Source: Phoronis australis (taxonomy: Eukaryota; Phoronida; Phoronidae). Taken from it: 64,000 nucleotides of DNA. A model generated the notes under the pieces. That model worked only from the letters and a program-made list of their open reading frames with translations, did not search any database and was not told the DNA's origin. The stretch spans positions 99,420 to 163,419 of the forward strand of contig NMRA01000430.1 of assembly GCA_002633005.1 (NCBI GenBank). Reading direction: 5' to 3'. Both the position numbers and the translations under genes were made by a program. This document shows, one piece after another, positions 34,277 to 45,016 of the stretch. Every line of letters begins with the position of its first letter. Positions within the stretch are counted from its first letter, which is position 1.

Positions 34277-34336
34277 GCAGACCAAGTAAGCCACCAGAAC
34301 ATTAGTTAACTCGGTTTGATGGCTTATCTGGTCTAC
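34277..34336. other. Imperfect hairpin (about 22-bp stem)
   Basis: The arm GCAGACCAAGTAAGCCACCA pairs with a downstream arm containing TGATGGCTTATCTGGTCTAC across a loop of about 15 bases. There are about three mismatches and two G-T pairs. It could be a short folded element, a relic of a mobile element or a small-RNA hairpin. Confidence 0.35.
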
Positions 34337-34365
34337 AACACAACAGTACTGAACTGTTGCAGATG

Positions 34366-34490
34366 CATGCTTTCGGTGAATCATATGAGCCTTTGTTTGC
34401 CATTTGCTATTAGCTGAATAGTTAGCATGCTTGCTGGTTTTACAATCTTGCCGGTTTTATTGGGGTCGTTGGTTTGTTTCCTGGGTTGGG
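34366..34490 (+). mobile_element. tRNA-derived SINE copy 1 (degenerate)
   Basis: It shares the head GGTGAATCATATGAGCC with the two other copies. An A-box-like region (GAATAGTTAGCATG) and a decayed B-box (GGTTTGTTTCCTGG) follow. It is the most diverged of the three. Confidence 0.6.
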
Positions 34491-34717
34491 TAATCCGCGT
34501 CGCCTAATTGGCATAGTAGTCGGCAGGACGGATGATATACTGAGGATGCACTACCAATTCAGGGGCTTGTGGACCTCGGACTTGGTGCAATTGGTGTGGA
34601 TCCAGAACACAAGAGAGCGTTGCTGAGGACAAATTCCAGGATGCTAGATTGTTGCTGAGATCTGCAGCCAGGATTGAAGTGTGCCTGTTCAGTATAGGAA
34701 GGGGAGAATGTTGTAAA

Positions 34718-34840
34718 CATGCTTCCGGTGAATCATATGAACCTCTGTTAACCACTAACTAATGGCAATTGCCTATTAGTGGAATGGTTAGTATACTTGC
34801 CTTTTTTATCGGGGTCACTGGTTCGATTTCCGGGTTAGGT
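34718..34840 (+). mobile_element. tRNA-derived SINE copy 2
   Basis: The head GCTTCCGGTGAATCATATGA is followed by an A-box-like segment (TAGTGGAATGGTTAGTA) and the B-box GGTTCGATTTC at about 34820. These are the internal RNA polymerase III promoter elements of a tRNA gene, so the repeat is of tRNA origin. Anticodon-arm folding is not convincing. Confidence 0.7.
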
Positions 34841-34904
34841 ATCTTAGCTATTACTTCAGAACCATGGGAGCTTATTTCGAAATTTTAGAACACACCTGTA
34901 GTAA

Positions 34905-35025
34905 CTGCCTAGATCTGGGAATCGAACCACTGACCCCCGATATCACTGGCAATCTTAACCATTCGGCCATTAGGCAATGTCCGTTAGTGAGGGGCTAACA
35001 AAGGCTCATATGATTCACCAGAAGC
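34905..35025 (-). mobile_element. tRNA-derived SINE copy 3 (inverted)
   Basis: It lies on the opposite strand to copies 1 and 2. Reading the minus strand: GGTGAATCATATGAGCC head, A-box TGGCCGAATGGTTAAG (34969-34954) and a good consensus B-box GGTTCGATTCC (34928-34918). The A-box is of the serine/leucine tRNA kind. It is the best preserved copy. Confidence 0.72.
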
Positions 35026-35086
35026 TGCACCTCTACAACACATCTTTATTTATCATAACATAAGTAAGGAAGGGAGTATACTATAT

Positions 35087-35122
35087 TATATTATTAATAT
35101 TATTATTATTATTATTATTATA
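35087..35122. repeat. ATT microsatellite
   Basis: About ten near-perfect ATT trinucleotides, interrupted once by AAT. Confidence 0.9.
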
Positions 35123-35931
35123 TAACATAACCCATAACTGAACCACTGGAAGTCTGGTGAGGTTCGCAATCTCGCCATTACAGCACATGCTATGTGATGC
35201 ACGTGATTACGATTGGGGTCAAACAATGAATGACATCAATCGAAAGTCGAGCTGCAAACAACCTCGCCAGACTTTCGGCAGTTCTATATAAGGGTGAAAT
35301 GGCATAAACTATACTACCTTTTTTGTTATTGTGTATACTTCAGGTATGTTCTAAAAGATCAAAATAAGCTTCCGTGATATGAACTGGGTTAGCGAAGCTG
35401 GCTCAGATGGTGGATACGTACGCTTGAATCTTTTTGGGAAAATTGTAAATTCTTAACACTGATTGAACCAGCAAAGTCACATTGCTAAGATAAGTAACAT
35501 TCGAGCTTAGAATTAGAAGGTCACTTTTGTTTTGGAGGATGTCAATATCTTTAAATCCTTTCAACTCGAACAAATACTTCAGTAATTCAGATTTCCTTCT
35601 GATGCATCTCCTTATTTAGTCAATGAAATCATTAGTAAATATTTTGTTTTGTATTGTGGGTGCAATTATATTTCTGTGAAATCTTCACTAATGTGGTAAT
35701 TCATGCTTTGTTTCACACAAAAGAACCGTAGATTACCGCTTCCAACAAACAGGCTTCTTGATGACCACAGTTCTTGCACAAAGTTATTGACAAAGTACAA
35801 GTTACCATGTAACTGGCCAGGTTTTTATGTCTGAATTAATAATGCCTTAAAAATTTTTAATAGTAATTTATATACATGCACTGCAAACTGTGATTAACAC
35901 TTGTAGTACTGTTAATTCCAGGTTGCTGATC

Positions 35932-36191
35932 ATGGAAGTAAAAAATGAAAGTAAGATGAAAAGTGCAGGAAGCAATAAGACACAGATCAGTGTCAGGCTG
36001 CCTACAGCTTCAGGAAGTAAGAAGACTCCGCCACCAGAGAACGCTGCTGGCCTCCTTAGTGCTGAACACACTGGCTTCTCAGATCTCATCACACCCAGTC
36101 CACAGAAGCAGCGCAAGCAGCATAATGTGTCCATAATGAGTCGACCCACATCTGTAAAACCAAAGAGGTTGTACGAAACAGAGGATCCCCT
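35932..36191 (+). CDS. CXorf58: CXorf58 homologue exon 1 of the coding region
   Basis: ATG at 35932 lies ten bases after an acceptor (TTCCAG, exon edge 35922), so a non-coding exon precedes it. 86 codons plus two bases; donor GTGAGT. The sequence is low-complexity, rich in Lys, Ser and Pro, and not conserved with vertebrates. Confidence 0.82.
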
Positions 36192-39100
36192 GTGAGTTGT
36201 GTTGGTTTAGTTGTAGCAAAATTGCCTATGGTTACATTTCAACACTATGTTTCAAGAAACTAGCCATCTATAGATGGAGTTTTTTGTTGAAATCCTGCTG
36301 TTGAAATTATTGTTATCTGCCCATCATCAAGCCAAGGCAAAACTAAGGTCACATGATAGAGTCACAATTGTCTGAACAAATTTGAAAGCCCTTAGATAAG
36401 TGTGCTTATTTAATATACACTTTTAATTATTTCAATTCAATTAAACATGTCCCAGACCACGGTGTTATTTATCAGCAAGTCGGAATATAGTATGTGTGGG
36501 ACAGTTGACCAATGTGTAAAAACTGACCAACGGCATTCAAACATTGACAGTCAACTTTACTGCAATGTCTTGAGTAGCATGGGTCGCAGTGATACATACC
36601 ACCACCGGATGTGAGGTATTCTCAGGAGCAAGTTTTCTTGTAACAAAAGAAATGTGTTCTGAGAGAAAGAATTGTTGAACAATACAGAAAAATTACATAT
36701 TTAAAAAAGGATTCTGTACGTGAGAATTGAATGCTGTGAGAATGGCTTTGTGGTTCATGAGAGATGTACGCGGTACACTAAGGCTGATGATTACTGTACA
36801 GTTAGATTACTTTTGTTAGCCATGACTTCACATTTAGTGCCTGGACTCATTTAGTTGAATCCATAAATCAGGCTGTGCAGTATGTTGTAACTTGGTATGC
36901 GTTTTCTTATTTCAGGCAGAAAAGAAAACTAGCTGGTATAATTATTGAGAACGCATGGTTGGCTTATAGGGACAAGAACATGTTCAGGCTGCTCAAACAT
37001 GCTATCTGTGCTGCTGTAAGTAGTGTATTAGTTAACCCTCAGGTCAGACTGTCTACTTGTGTTCTGTTGGTACCTTGGGTTCTACTGTCTTTGTACAAAA
37101 TATGCCTGTTATATTTGTGGTTAGACATTCCTTGTTGCTGAAGAGTCACTCATCATTCTATGCACTGGAGGCAGTGTACATGGAAATAGATTGGTTCCAT
37201 GAATGAACACTGGATGGGAAGACTAGGTAGTATCTTTCTGATTTGAATACACAAGTTTATCAAATAGTCTTAATTGTTTGATTTCTGTATTTCCGAGTTC
37301 TTGAAACCGTCTTCAGTTACTTGTATTTTCATATACAAGTCCTCCCATTACAATGTTTCTAAAAATGGCTAAAGGTCAGATACCCCTTTGGAATAACAGG
37401 CTATGTTGTCCATTTAGTTTGGTTTGCCAACTAATTCTTTCAGATTTGAAAGTACCTCTCACTTTCAAGTCGTCAGCCATCTAAATAAAATTATTGTGAA
37501 GGAAATTTAGATGTTTTAATAGCAGCTAACTTTACATTGGACAGTTGCACCGGATCACCATGAAAATCCTTGTGCTTGTATAACCTTAATTCATCCAAGT
37601 CCAATTCTCTTCCAGGAAACATCACTGACACATGAGGTTCTGCGGAAAGTTTCCCCAAAGGAAGCACACATTTCTAAAGATCCAAGTATCTCCCTAAAAA
37701 TAAGATTTAGGTGAGTTAAAACCTGTATTGCTGTTTCCATGGTATCATTTTGTGACCGCTAGTTGGCTCCTCTCTTTATTTCAGTGTGACTGCTGCACAG
37801 GGATACATAATTTTTTCCTCGTACATGTCATATTTGTCATTACTGACATCACTATACCATTTTACAACTGCAGCAACATCTTCATCAATGGTGATTTTTA
37901 GAACATATTGTTTTTAAAAAAGCAAATAATTATCTTAATATAGACTTTCTTTTATGCTCACAATGGCAGATTCTAAACATGGCCTATTTTGACTTCATAT
38001 TTTCTGAGGGACCAAACATCAAGACAGTTTTACCCTCTCTACCCTTAAGTTTGAAATTCCCTTATTGTTGTATTCAGTTTTGTTATGTTTTAGTGCTGGG
38101 CTGTTTTACATTGACAAAAATATTAACATTAATGTTTTTGTGTTGTTCAGGTTTGGTGGCCGAGAGTTCCCACCTTTGATATACTTCAAAATTTTTTCAA
38201 GCTCGAAGGATGGGTCAAAAATGCTGTACATGAGTGGCAAGAAGGTTATAAGGCCAGAAACAGAGGTATACCTGGTTATGCATTGTCATGGTGACATGGA
38301 CAATTTTCTAATGTTCTGCTCTACAGAAGTTAAAGTACAAAACTGCATATTCGAAAGCCTATGTCCATGTTTGCATGTTAATTGTCTTGCAATAAATGCC
38401 TCTCAGTTTGGTTAAGTGATAAACTAAGCACTCAAAAGTTCAAACTCATTGCATAGGTTTTCAAACATAGTTCATGAAAGCCAAATTCATCTAGGCAAAA
38501 TTCAAACTGATTGATACAATGAGCCAAAACAGGCTGCGGAGAACATCGCTTTTTGATTTGTATTTTTAGAATTGTGAACAGAGCCACTTACTATCTTTAT
38601 GAAATAATTTCAACCTAGAAGAAGGCAATTAGATATCTTCTATGAGCATAATTGCTTCCTTCATTATGACCAGTTACTTGAGAGTCATGTGACTTTGTTT
38701 AACAGGCTGCCAGAGATGCTTGTGACAGGATGGGTAACAGAAAGTATTACGAGCTCATTATACAGGATAGCATGCAACATGAACACTATAAAGTCACGGA
38801 TGAAATGGATATCACTACATTGAAAGACTATATGCAGGTACTATTTCTGCAAGACTGACAAACATTGCAAAACACATTATGGTTAACTATGGCGCTTTTG
38901 TTAAATGATCATGTAGTTTCTTGTTTGTTTTTTAATGAAACATCATGTTACGTACGTTTAGAGGTAAAAGGAACTTCCCTTCAGATATCTGTCTGTCAAT
39001 GAAAGTATTTATGAATTAAATTTATCGTTGAATGAATCTTAGTCTGGTGAGCCTATCTTGTGACTTTATGTTTACTATGCTACTCAATTTTGTTGAATAT

Positions 39101-42100
39101 TTTGCAGTACAGCAGTAATTTGGATGAGTTGCCTGCTTATAAAGGAGGACGAGATAATATGTGGAGACTACTTACACTGGACGGTAAGTGTTGCTTATTC
39201 TTGCTGTGTAAGTACCGCGGTCCATGTATTGCTATTTCATTCCAGGTTCTACCAACTTTAGCGTCTGGAACCATGTTGTTAATGTTATTTCTATGGTTTA
39301 ATTTGCTTCAAACCTGACACCTCGAACAAGGTTTCCAGGTTCCAAGTTCAACTTTTTTCAAACTCTCAATCGGCAGCATTGCAACATGAAGCTTACAACC
39401 TACAGTGCATACTCCAGGTCACGTTCTCACTGACATCTTAAATCACGTTCTCTGATTTCCATTTCAATTAACCAATCATCAACTGCAATTGAAACATATT
39501 CAATCTGAATGAAATACTTGAAAATTGCTGAAATATAATTTACTTCATTTTCATTTTGGTTATAGTTGTAAAGCTCTTAAATGAACTTATCGACTTGTGT
39601 ATTTTTGTTTCAGTCGTGCCTCGTCAAACGATATTTTACGATGTTCTTGATTTTCTTTACACTCGTAAACTGACAACGAGGTTAAAAAAAGTAGTTCCCA
39701 CTTTGGTAGCCAGACCTGTCACTCAAGAAGTACAGTTACAGCACATTGAAGTCATCACTAGACCAAGGTACTGCAGTAGGGTAAATACAAAGTAGAATTA
39801 AAGCATACTGAAGCTAATACTAACTTGCTTACCTTAGTCACTTAGGTTGACGCAGACAATCAGCTAAATGATAATCCTGATTTTTTTTATTACTCATTAT
39901 TAAATGGTCATATTTGGTTGTACGCCCACCCTGAATTTATGCAGTTAGTCAGGATTTCATTAGGTCCGTGAAAGCACAAAGATCTATGAAGAACACAGTA
40001 GAAAGTATCAGGTCCCTGCCAAAATTTATTCGACTGTTGAGGGTGAATTGACTAGTGTAAATTAATGCAACTCTCTAAGCATTGTGTAACTCCTTGATTG
40101 GGTAAGTTGAGTTGTTGTCCATGCTTGACTAAATGCCCACCCCCTCCCGATTTTTAATTGTTGAATTTTTGCAAAGTACGTTATTCTGTCATAACATTTG
40201 TTTTTGGTTTATTAGTCACTTTTCTGGCGACTGTTATTTTTTTGACTAATCATTCCTCTTTTTCTTGTCGATTGACCCCATTGTAGGCCGCTATTTTTGT
40301 CTGATTGAATAATGCGTCTCATCAACAGTTTGAGACCAATGGATGGGTCTGTTTCTTGCTACAACTCCTGATTTTTTAATTATTCAAGATTTACTGATAG
40401 CTGCTCTCTTGTTGAGTGATTTTTAGCTGCACATTTGTTGGTCTAGCATCTACTGTCCAAGGCTTTGTTCATTATCATCATCATTTTCAGTTTTGCTAAT
40501 TTTACCCTCCCGGGTACTTCCATTTAGTCTCTCGATTTAAATGCCTGGGGCTCTCCCTGTAAAGTGGCAATGCAATTAATTCCAGACATAGAACCTGTTC
40601 ACTTGAAAGATTTTTATTGATCAATACTGTTAAGGCTTTTACAAGCCTTTGACTTGGTTTACCTTCTGTTTTCAAATTGGCCTGCCTGTATCCTGACCAC
40701 AGAGTACTTCTGCTAAGCAGGCACTGCCATGGGTTTTTTGGTGGAGAACTTTTAAGTCGTCACTAAATGTGCTTTGTACGCTGCAGGACTCCATCACCAG
40801 AGAGAAAGTATCCTACACGTCTACCAACCAGACAAAGGTCAGACGTCACAAGTAGAAGGTCTCAGCAAGCTGTACGCCGAGCAGAAAAAATGAAGAAAAT
40901 GTATGCAGGAGAACCAGAGATGAAAATGGTAATTACAACTTCTTCAAATGTTCATTAAATGCAGCTTGGGTAAAATAGGCATCTTGTACAGGGTGATTCA
41001 GAAATGTACTCACATTTCAAATGTTGAAAACACGACTGGACTTTTTGTTTGACAGCTTAATACAGACTCGCTCGTAGTGTCTAAACAATCTCCTCTCTTC
41101 AGGCGTGCAGCTATGTAGCAAAACACCGAGAGACATAACAGACAAACGAATTAAAACACTGGCTACATTTTGAGACCGCATGTCTCATCACCAGGCACTG
41201 AGTGAAATGAACATATATGAAATGAAATAAACAGTGAAATACAAGGTAACAAGCAGAGAGTGTGACTGAATCACACACTGGGAGGCCCACAAGCCGGTAA
41301 CGAAACAGAGCCAGCGTGCGTTCAGCAAAGTGTGTGTTAACGAAGGGCTGCTATTGAACTATACATTTCAAATGGCATAATCGTGTGGTTTATTGACTTA
41401 GGAACAAGGTTCCTGGTTTGAATTCATAAATGGGTGATTAAAAGGGATTTAAGTCTTTAAATCAATGTAAATGAATTGTTTATTAACTTGGTAGGAAAAT
41501 TAATGGAACACTGCAGTTCCCCGACGTTTTTGAGTTTCTAGTAGCATTGTGTGAAAATGTTTCTTTCTCTAAAACTCCATTCCTGCGCATACACTGAGCA
41601 TGCGACCGCTCATGTACCTACTTTCATAGCAAGGTGTAATCATACAGTGGGCTTGGGCAGAGTCTGATCCACTGAATTGAAACTCCCAGCATTGTAGTGA
41701 AGTGTGAGTACATTTTTTGTGGGAATAGTCATACTTTATGAAAAAATTATTAAGTGAAATACGACAATACAAGAGAACTGTTTGTAAAAATTGCAGTTGG
41801 AATTTTCATGAAGTTGGACGAAGTTCTGTGGTACAGTTGTTCTAGATTGTGCACTGGATCTTTCAAGAAGTCAGTTTAATTCTTTACACCAAAAAGCCAT
41901 GGTTAAGTTATATGCAAGTTTCTGTGTACTTTTCTCACCAAAACTGTTCTTCACTGTGATCTCTCTTGACTTTTAGCGATGCGTTGTATTTGACTGCTTT
42001 AACTTGCTTGTCAGCTGTTTTATAGTGTTTAAAGTTCTTAGCAGCACAAGTTACGAAGTTCTAGTAGTGAAACTCAACTAAATGAAGGTCATGGTGATGA

Positions 42101-42531
42101 AACGTAACAAAGGGTGCCACCCCAAATCATTAATCAAAACAAATGGTGCCACCCCAAATCATTAATCAAAACAAAGGGTGCCACCCTAAATCATGAATCA
42201 AAACAAAGGGTGCCACCCCAAATCATTAATGAAAACAAAGGGTGCCACCCCAAATCATGAATCGAAACAAAGGGTGCCACCCCAAATCATGAATCGAAAC
42301 AAAGGGTGCCACCCCAAATCATCAATTGAAACAGTGGTTTCAACGATCCAGCTGCCTGGTGCTTTAAAAGTGAAAACTTGGTCAGACACTAAATGCTCAT
42401 TTTTGTTCTAGGAACATGAGGACGAGTTGTGTGACGACGTTCAGGAAGATGAATGGGAGCAAGAGGCGGACGAGTTGTATGCTTGGACTCGTGCTCTGGA
42501 TGACCAGACATTAGAGACACCCAAACTATGA
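35932..42531 (+). CDS. CXorf58: CXorf58 homologue, uncharacterised conserved protein (complete, 9 coding exons)
   Basis: Exons: 35932-36191, 36916-37015, 37616-37710, 38151-38265, 38706-38837, 39108-39183, 39614-39767, 40787-40928, 42412-42531. Phases join into 397 residues. After a Lys/Pro/Ser-rich, probably disordered N-terminus (1-86), an IQ-like helix (about 90-112, IIIENAWLAYRDKNMFRLL) leads to RLLKHAICAAE. Next come a core with IRFRFGGREFPPLIYFKIF (about 148-166), YMSGKKVIRPE, LPAYKGGRDNMWR, a basic helix (RRSQQAVRRAEKMKKMYAG) and an acidic tail ending near LYAWTRALDD. These motifs follow human CXorf58 in order; human is about 332 residues. The FGG...FPP..YFKIF core also resembles C11orf65. 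Molecular function is unknown; the IQ-like motif hints at calmodulin binding. The head-to-head position with IFT80 fits a ciliary role but proves nothing. Confidence 0.9.
36916..37015 (+). CDS. CXorf58: CXorf58 homologue exon 2 (IQ-like helix)
   Basis: 100 bases, phase 2 in and phase 0 out. It encodes QKRKLAGIIIENAWLAYRD, then KNMFRLLKHAICAA. Human CXorf58 has IIQRAWLSHTNKMIFRLLKH at this point. Confidence 0.92.
37616..37710 (+). CDS. CXorf58: CXorf58 homologue exon 3
   Basis: 95 bases, phase 0 in and phase 2 out. It encodes ETSLTHEVLRKVSPKEAHIS, then KDPSISLKIRF, close to human THEILKKVAPLEAKLIKDP. Confidence 0.92.
38151..38265 (+). CDS. CXorf58: CXorf58 homologue exon 4 (FGG-FPP core)
   Basis: 115 bases, phase 2 in and phase 0 out. 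It encodes FGGREFPPLIYFKIFSSSKD, then GSKMLYMSGKKVIRPETE. This is the most conserved segment of the family. Confidence 0.93.
38706..38837 (+). CDS. CXorf58: CXorf58 homologue exon 5
   Basis: 44 codons, phase 0 on both sides. It encodes AARDACDRMGNRKYYELIIQ, then DSMQHEHYKVTDEMDITTLK and DYMQ. Confidence 0.92.
39108..39183 (+). CDS. CXorf58: CXorf58 homologue exon 6
   Basis: 76 bases, phase 0 in and phase 1 out. It encodes YSSNLDELPAYKGGRDNMWR then LLTLD; human has FFDEAPAFSGGRNNSWRKL. Confidence 0.92.
39614..39767 (+). CDS. CXorf58: CXorf58 homologue exon 7
   Basis: 154 bases, phase 1 in and phase 2 out. It encodes VPRQTIFYDVLDFLYTRKLT, then TRLKKVVPTLVARPVTQEVQ and LQHIEVITRP. RPVTQE is shared with human. 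Confidence 0.92.
40787..40928 (+). CDS. CXorf58: CXorf58 homologue exon 8 (basic helix)
   Basis: 142 bases, phase 2 in and phase 0 out. It is Arg/Lys-rich: TPSPERKYPTRLPTRQRSD, then RRSQQAVRRAEKMKKMYAG. Human has RRSKQAQMKVEKMRKVYLA. Confidence 0.9.
41095..41340. other. Probable mobile-element fragment with a TGAGAC/GTCTCA stem-loop
   Basis: The inverted repeat TGAGAC-CGCAT-GTCTCA at 41170-41186 reads on the minus strand as GTGATGAGAC-ATGCG-GTCTCAAAAT, which loosely resembles a hammerhead ribozyme core with stem II. The surrounding sequence has no open frame. Assignment to an element class is uncertain. Confidence 0.3.
42106..42334. repeat. 31-bp minisatellite next to the last CXorf58-homologue exon
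   Basis: Seven near-identical units of GTGCCACCCCAAATCAT plus TAATCAAAACAAAGG end 77 bases before the acceptor of the terminal exon. Confidence 0.95.
42412..42531 (+). CDS. CXorf58: CXorf58 homologue exon 9 with stop codon
   Basis: 39 codons plus TGA (42529-42531), phase 0 in. The exon is acidic: EHEDELCDDVQEDEWEQEA, then DELYAWTRALDDQTLETPKL. It keeps the aromatic LYxWT motif I recall from human CXorf58. No obvious AATAAA follows within several hundred bases. Confidence 0.85.
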   Translation, partial: EHEDELCDDVQEDEWEQEADELYAWTRALDDQTLETPKL

Positions 42532-44187
42532 CTGTGTTTGTGTAATGTTCACACAGTTTTGGCCATGCCTTCATCATGTCGATCATTCTACATCAACATG
42601 TGCCAGCATGCTTCCAGTACGAGATGCTTTTCGTGTGAATATGGGGTGTATTCCACAATTGACACTGCAATTGCAAGAAACTCATAAAACCACTTGTGGC
42701 AAAAAACATTGTTCATGGAATGGAGATTCTGAATTGTATCCCATAATTCAACAATGCGTCCTTATCCATCAGTCACTTCAGTGGGTGCCATTTTACATGT
42801 GTAAGATCTTGAGAGCATACTTGTGAAATACGCGCCTTCCACCTGCATGATTTGGCGTGGTCTTACATATGATCTTACTTTTTCCGAGTCCCAAGTGTCT
42901 TGGGTCTATGGAACACACCCCAATGGAGGAAACACTGCTTAATGTTTCTGAACTACCATGGACTTCTTGATACTTATCTGGGTAGTGATGTAAATATCGA
43001 TGAGTTTGTGGTATAGTTTTCAGCCCTAGCCTACAATATCATGGAATGAGGGTTGGAATGCCAACATTGGCAGAAACTCAAATGTTGTGATATTGAGTAC
43101 CACGCAGCGAATGTTATGCAAATAACAATGAGCATTAATGATTCGCCAAAACAAGCACCTCCCCAGCTGCTTATCCAGGGGTGCAGACCCCCTGCTCTGC
43201 TCCTCTTGTTTGGCTCTAATTGAAGAAAACAAAGTATGCCCCCGTTTGTCTCTCTCCACTGTCAGGCCTCCTAGTCATGATCCTGGATTAGCGCCTATTC
43301 CATTAGTAAGTCTTCTGTACATCCTTAGGAGTGTAGGTAGGTAAAGCAGTCTGGGTGGGGGCAGGGTGAAGGGCTAAAATGTTGGAGTGTCAAAATTATA
43401 TTGTATCTGCATCAACCAGGAAGAAGCGTCCTCCTCCAATTTTAATTGCTCCATATTGTCATATGTATATAGGTTACATTTTGCATTGTGTTCAACTATA
43501 ACAAAGGTACATTTAGGTCTCGTTTCATCAAAAGTGAGAATTCCAGCCTTTGCTAAGACGGATCTGAATTCGATTTTATGTTGCACATTACAAAACTCAT
43601 GATGGCAGTCATCAAGTATGAATATGAAAAACTATGCTTTAACGTCACTTGCCACATTTCAGTCTCAGTAAAAGTTGCGGTTGTGTTTACAGCAACACGC
43701 TTATGACCTTCTTAGCTACAGCTAGACTTACAACCTTTGATGAAACGGGGTGCTTGACTGTAAGAGAGGGGTATGTACTTTGGATGAGGTCACATCTTGG
43801 CTAAGGTGTACAACACATTTGTCACTTTATGCGTTAAATTGAAAAGTGTTGGCAGCTGGGCCCGGTCTTTAATCTTTGTACTCGAAACGAACTCGAAACT
43901 ATTTTTGGCAATTTCTCTGCTCCTTTTGTGCGAACTTAAAGATAATTGGTTATCAGACTGTGCTCGAATACATTATAGTTTATGCATAGCAGTTTCTAGT
44001 TCAAGTTTGCCCTTGAAGACCCTTATATTCGTGCTACAAACTCGAGTAAAAACTCGAAATTTCGAGTTCAAACTCGAACTTATTGCTTTAATATTGGGTT
44101 TACAAACTGTGAACTAAGGGCAATAAATTATCTACGTAAGTTATTGTGTACTCGAGCATAGAATAATAGACACTTATCTTGAGTTCG
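42532..44187. other. Non-coding stretch before the assembly gap
   Basis: No exon recognised. It presumably contains the 3' UTR of the CXorf58 homologue. From about 43880 the motif ACTCGAA/TTCGAGT becomes frequent, including the perfect 18-base palindrome AACTCGAAATTTCGAGTT at 44051-44068. Confidence 0.5.
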
Positions 44188-45016
44188 NNNNNNNNNNNNN
44201 NNNNNNNNNNNNNNNNNNNNNNNNNNNNNNNNNNNNNNNNNNNNNNNNNNNNNNNNNNNNNNNNNNNNNNNNNNNNNNNNNNNNNNNNNNNNNNNNNNNN
44301 NNNNNNNNNNNNNNNNNNNNNNNNNNNNNNNNNNNNNNNNNNNNNNNNNNNNNNNNNNNNNNNNNNNNNNNNNNNNNNNNNNNNNNNNNNNNNNNNNNNN
44401 NNNNNNNNNNNNNNNNNNNNNNNNNNNNNNNNNNNNNNNNNNNNNNNNNNNNNNNNNNNNNNNNNNNNNNNNNNNNNNNNNNNNNNNNNNNNNNNNNNNN
44501 NNNNNNNNNNNNNNNNNNNNNNNNNNNNNNNNNNNNNNNNNNNNNNNNNNNNNNNNNNNNNNNNNNNNNNNNNNNNNNNNNNNNNNNNNNNNNNNNNNNN
44601 NNNNNNNNNNNNNNNNNNNNNNNNNNNNNNNNNNNNNNNNNNNNNNNNNNNNNNNNNNNNNNNNNNNNNNNNNNNNNNNNNNNNNNNNNNNNNNNNNNNN
44701 NNNNNNNNNNNNNNNNNNNNNNNNNNNNNNNNNNNNNNNNNNNNNNNNNNNNNNNNNNNNNNNNNNNNNNNNNNNNNNNNNNNNNNNNNNNNNNNNNNNN
44801 NNNNNNNNNNNNNNNNNNNNNNNNNNNNNNNNNNNNNNNNNNNNNNNNNNNNNNNNNNNNNNNNNNNNNNNNNNNNNNNNNNNNNNNNNNNNNNNNNNNN
44901 NNNNNNNNNNNNNNNNNNNNNNNNNNNNNNNNNNNNNNNNNNNNNNNNNNNNNNNNNNNNNNNNNNNNNNNNNNNNNNNNNNNNNNNNNNNNNNNNNNNN
45001 NNNNNNNNNNNNNNNN
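44188..45016. other. Assembly gap (829 N)
   Basis: A continuous run of N. All open frames across it are artefacts. The flanks end GAGTTCG and begin AACTCAAAATCC, so the gap probably sits in a CTCGAA-type repeat. Confidence 1.

Larger units (their letters stand above)
32659..35921. other. Head-to-head region between IFT80 and the CXorf58 homologue
   Basis: About 3.3 kb separates the first coding exons of two divergent genes, so promoters and untranslated first exons of both probably lie here, but none can be placed from sequence. It contains an AT-rich stretch at 33740-33890, a hairpin at 34277-34336, a SINE cluster at 34366-35025 and an ATT microsatellite. No clear RFX X-box was seen by eye. 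Confidence 0.4.

Noticed and set aside
34504-34755. 83-residue minus-strand frame between SINE copies
   Set aside because: Faint resemblance to retroelement polyprotein sequence but no diagnostic motif; part of it lies in SINE copy 2.
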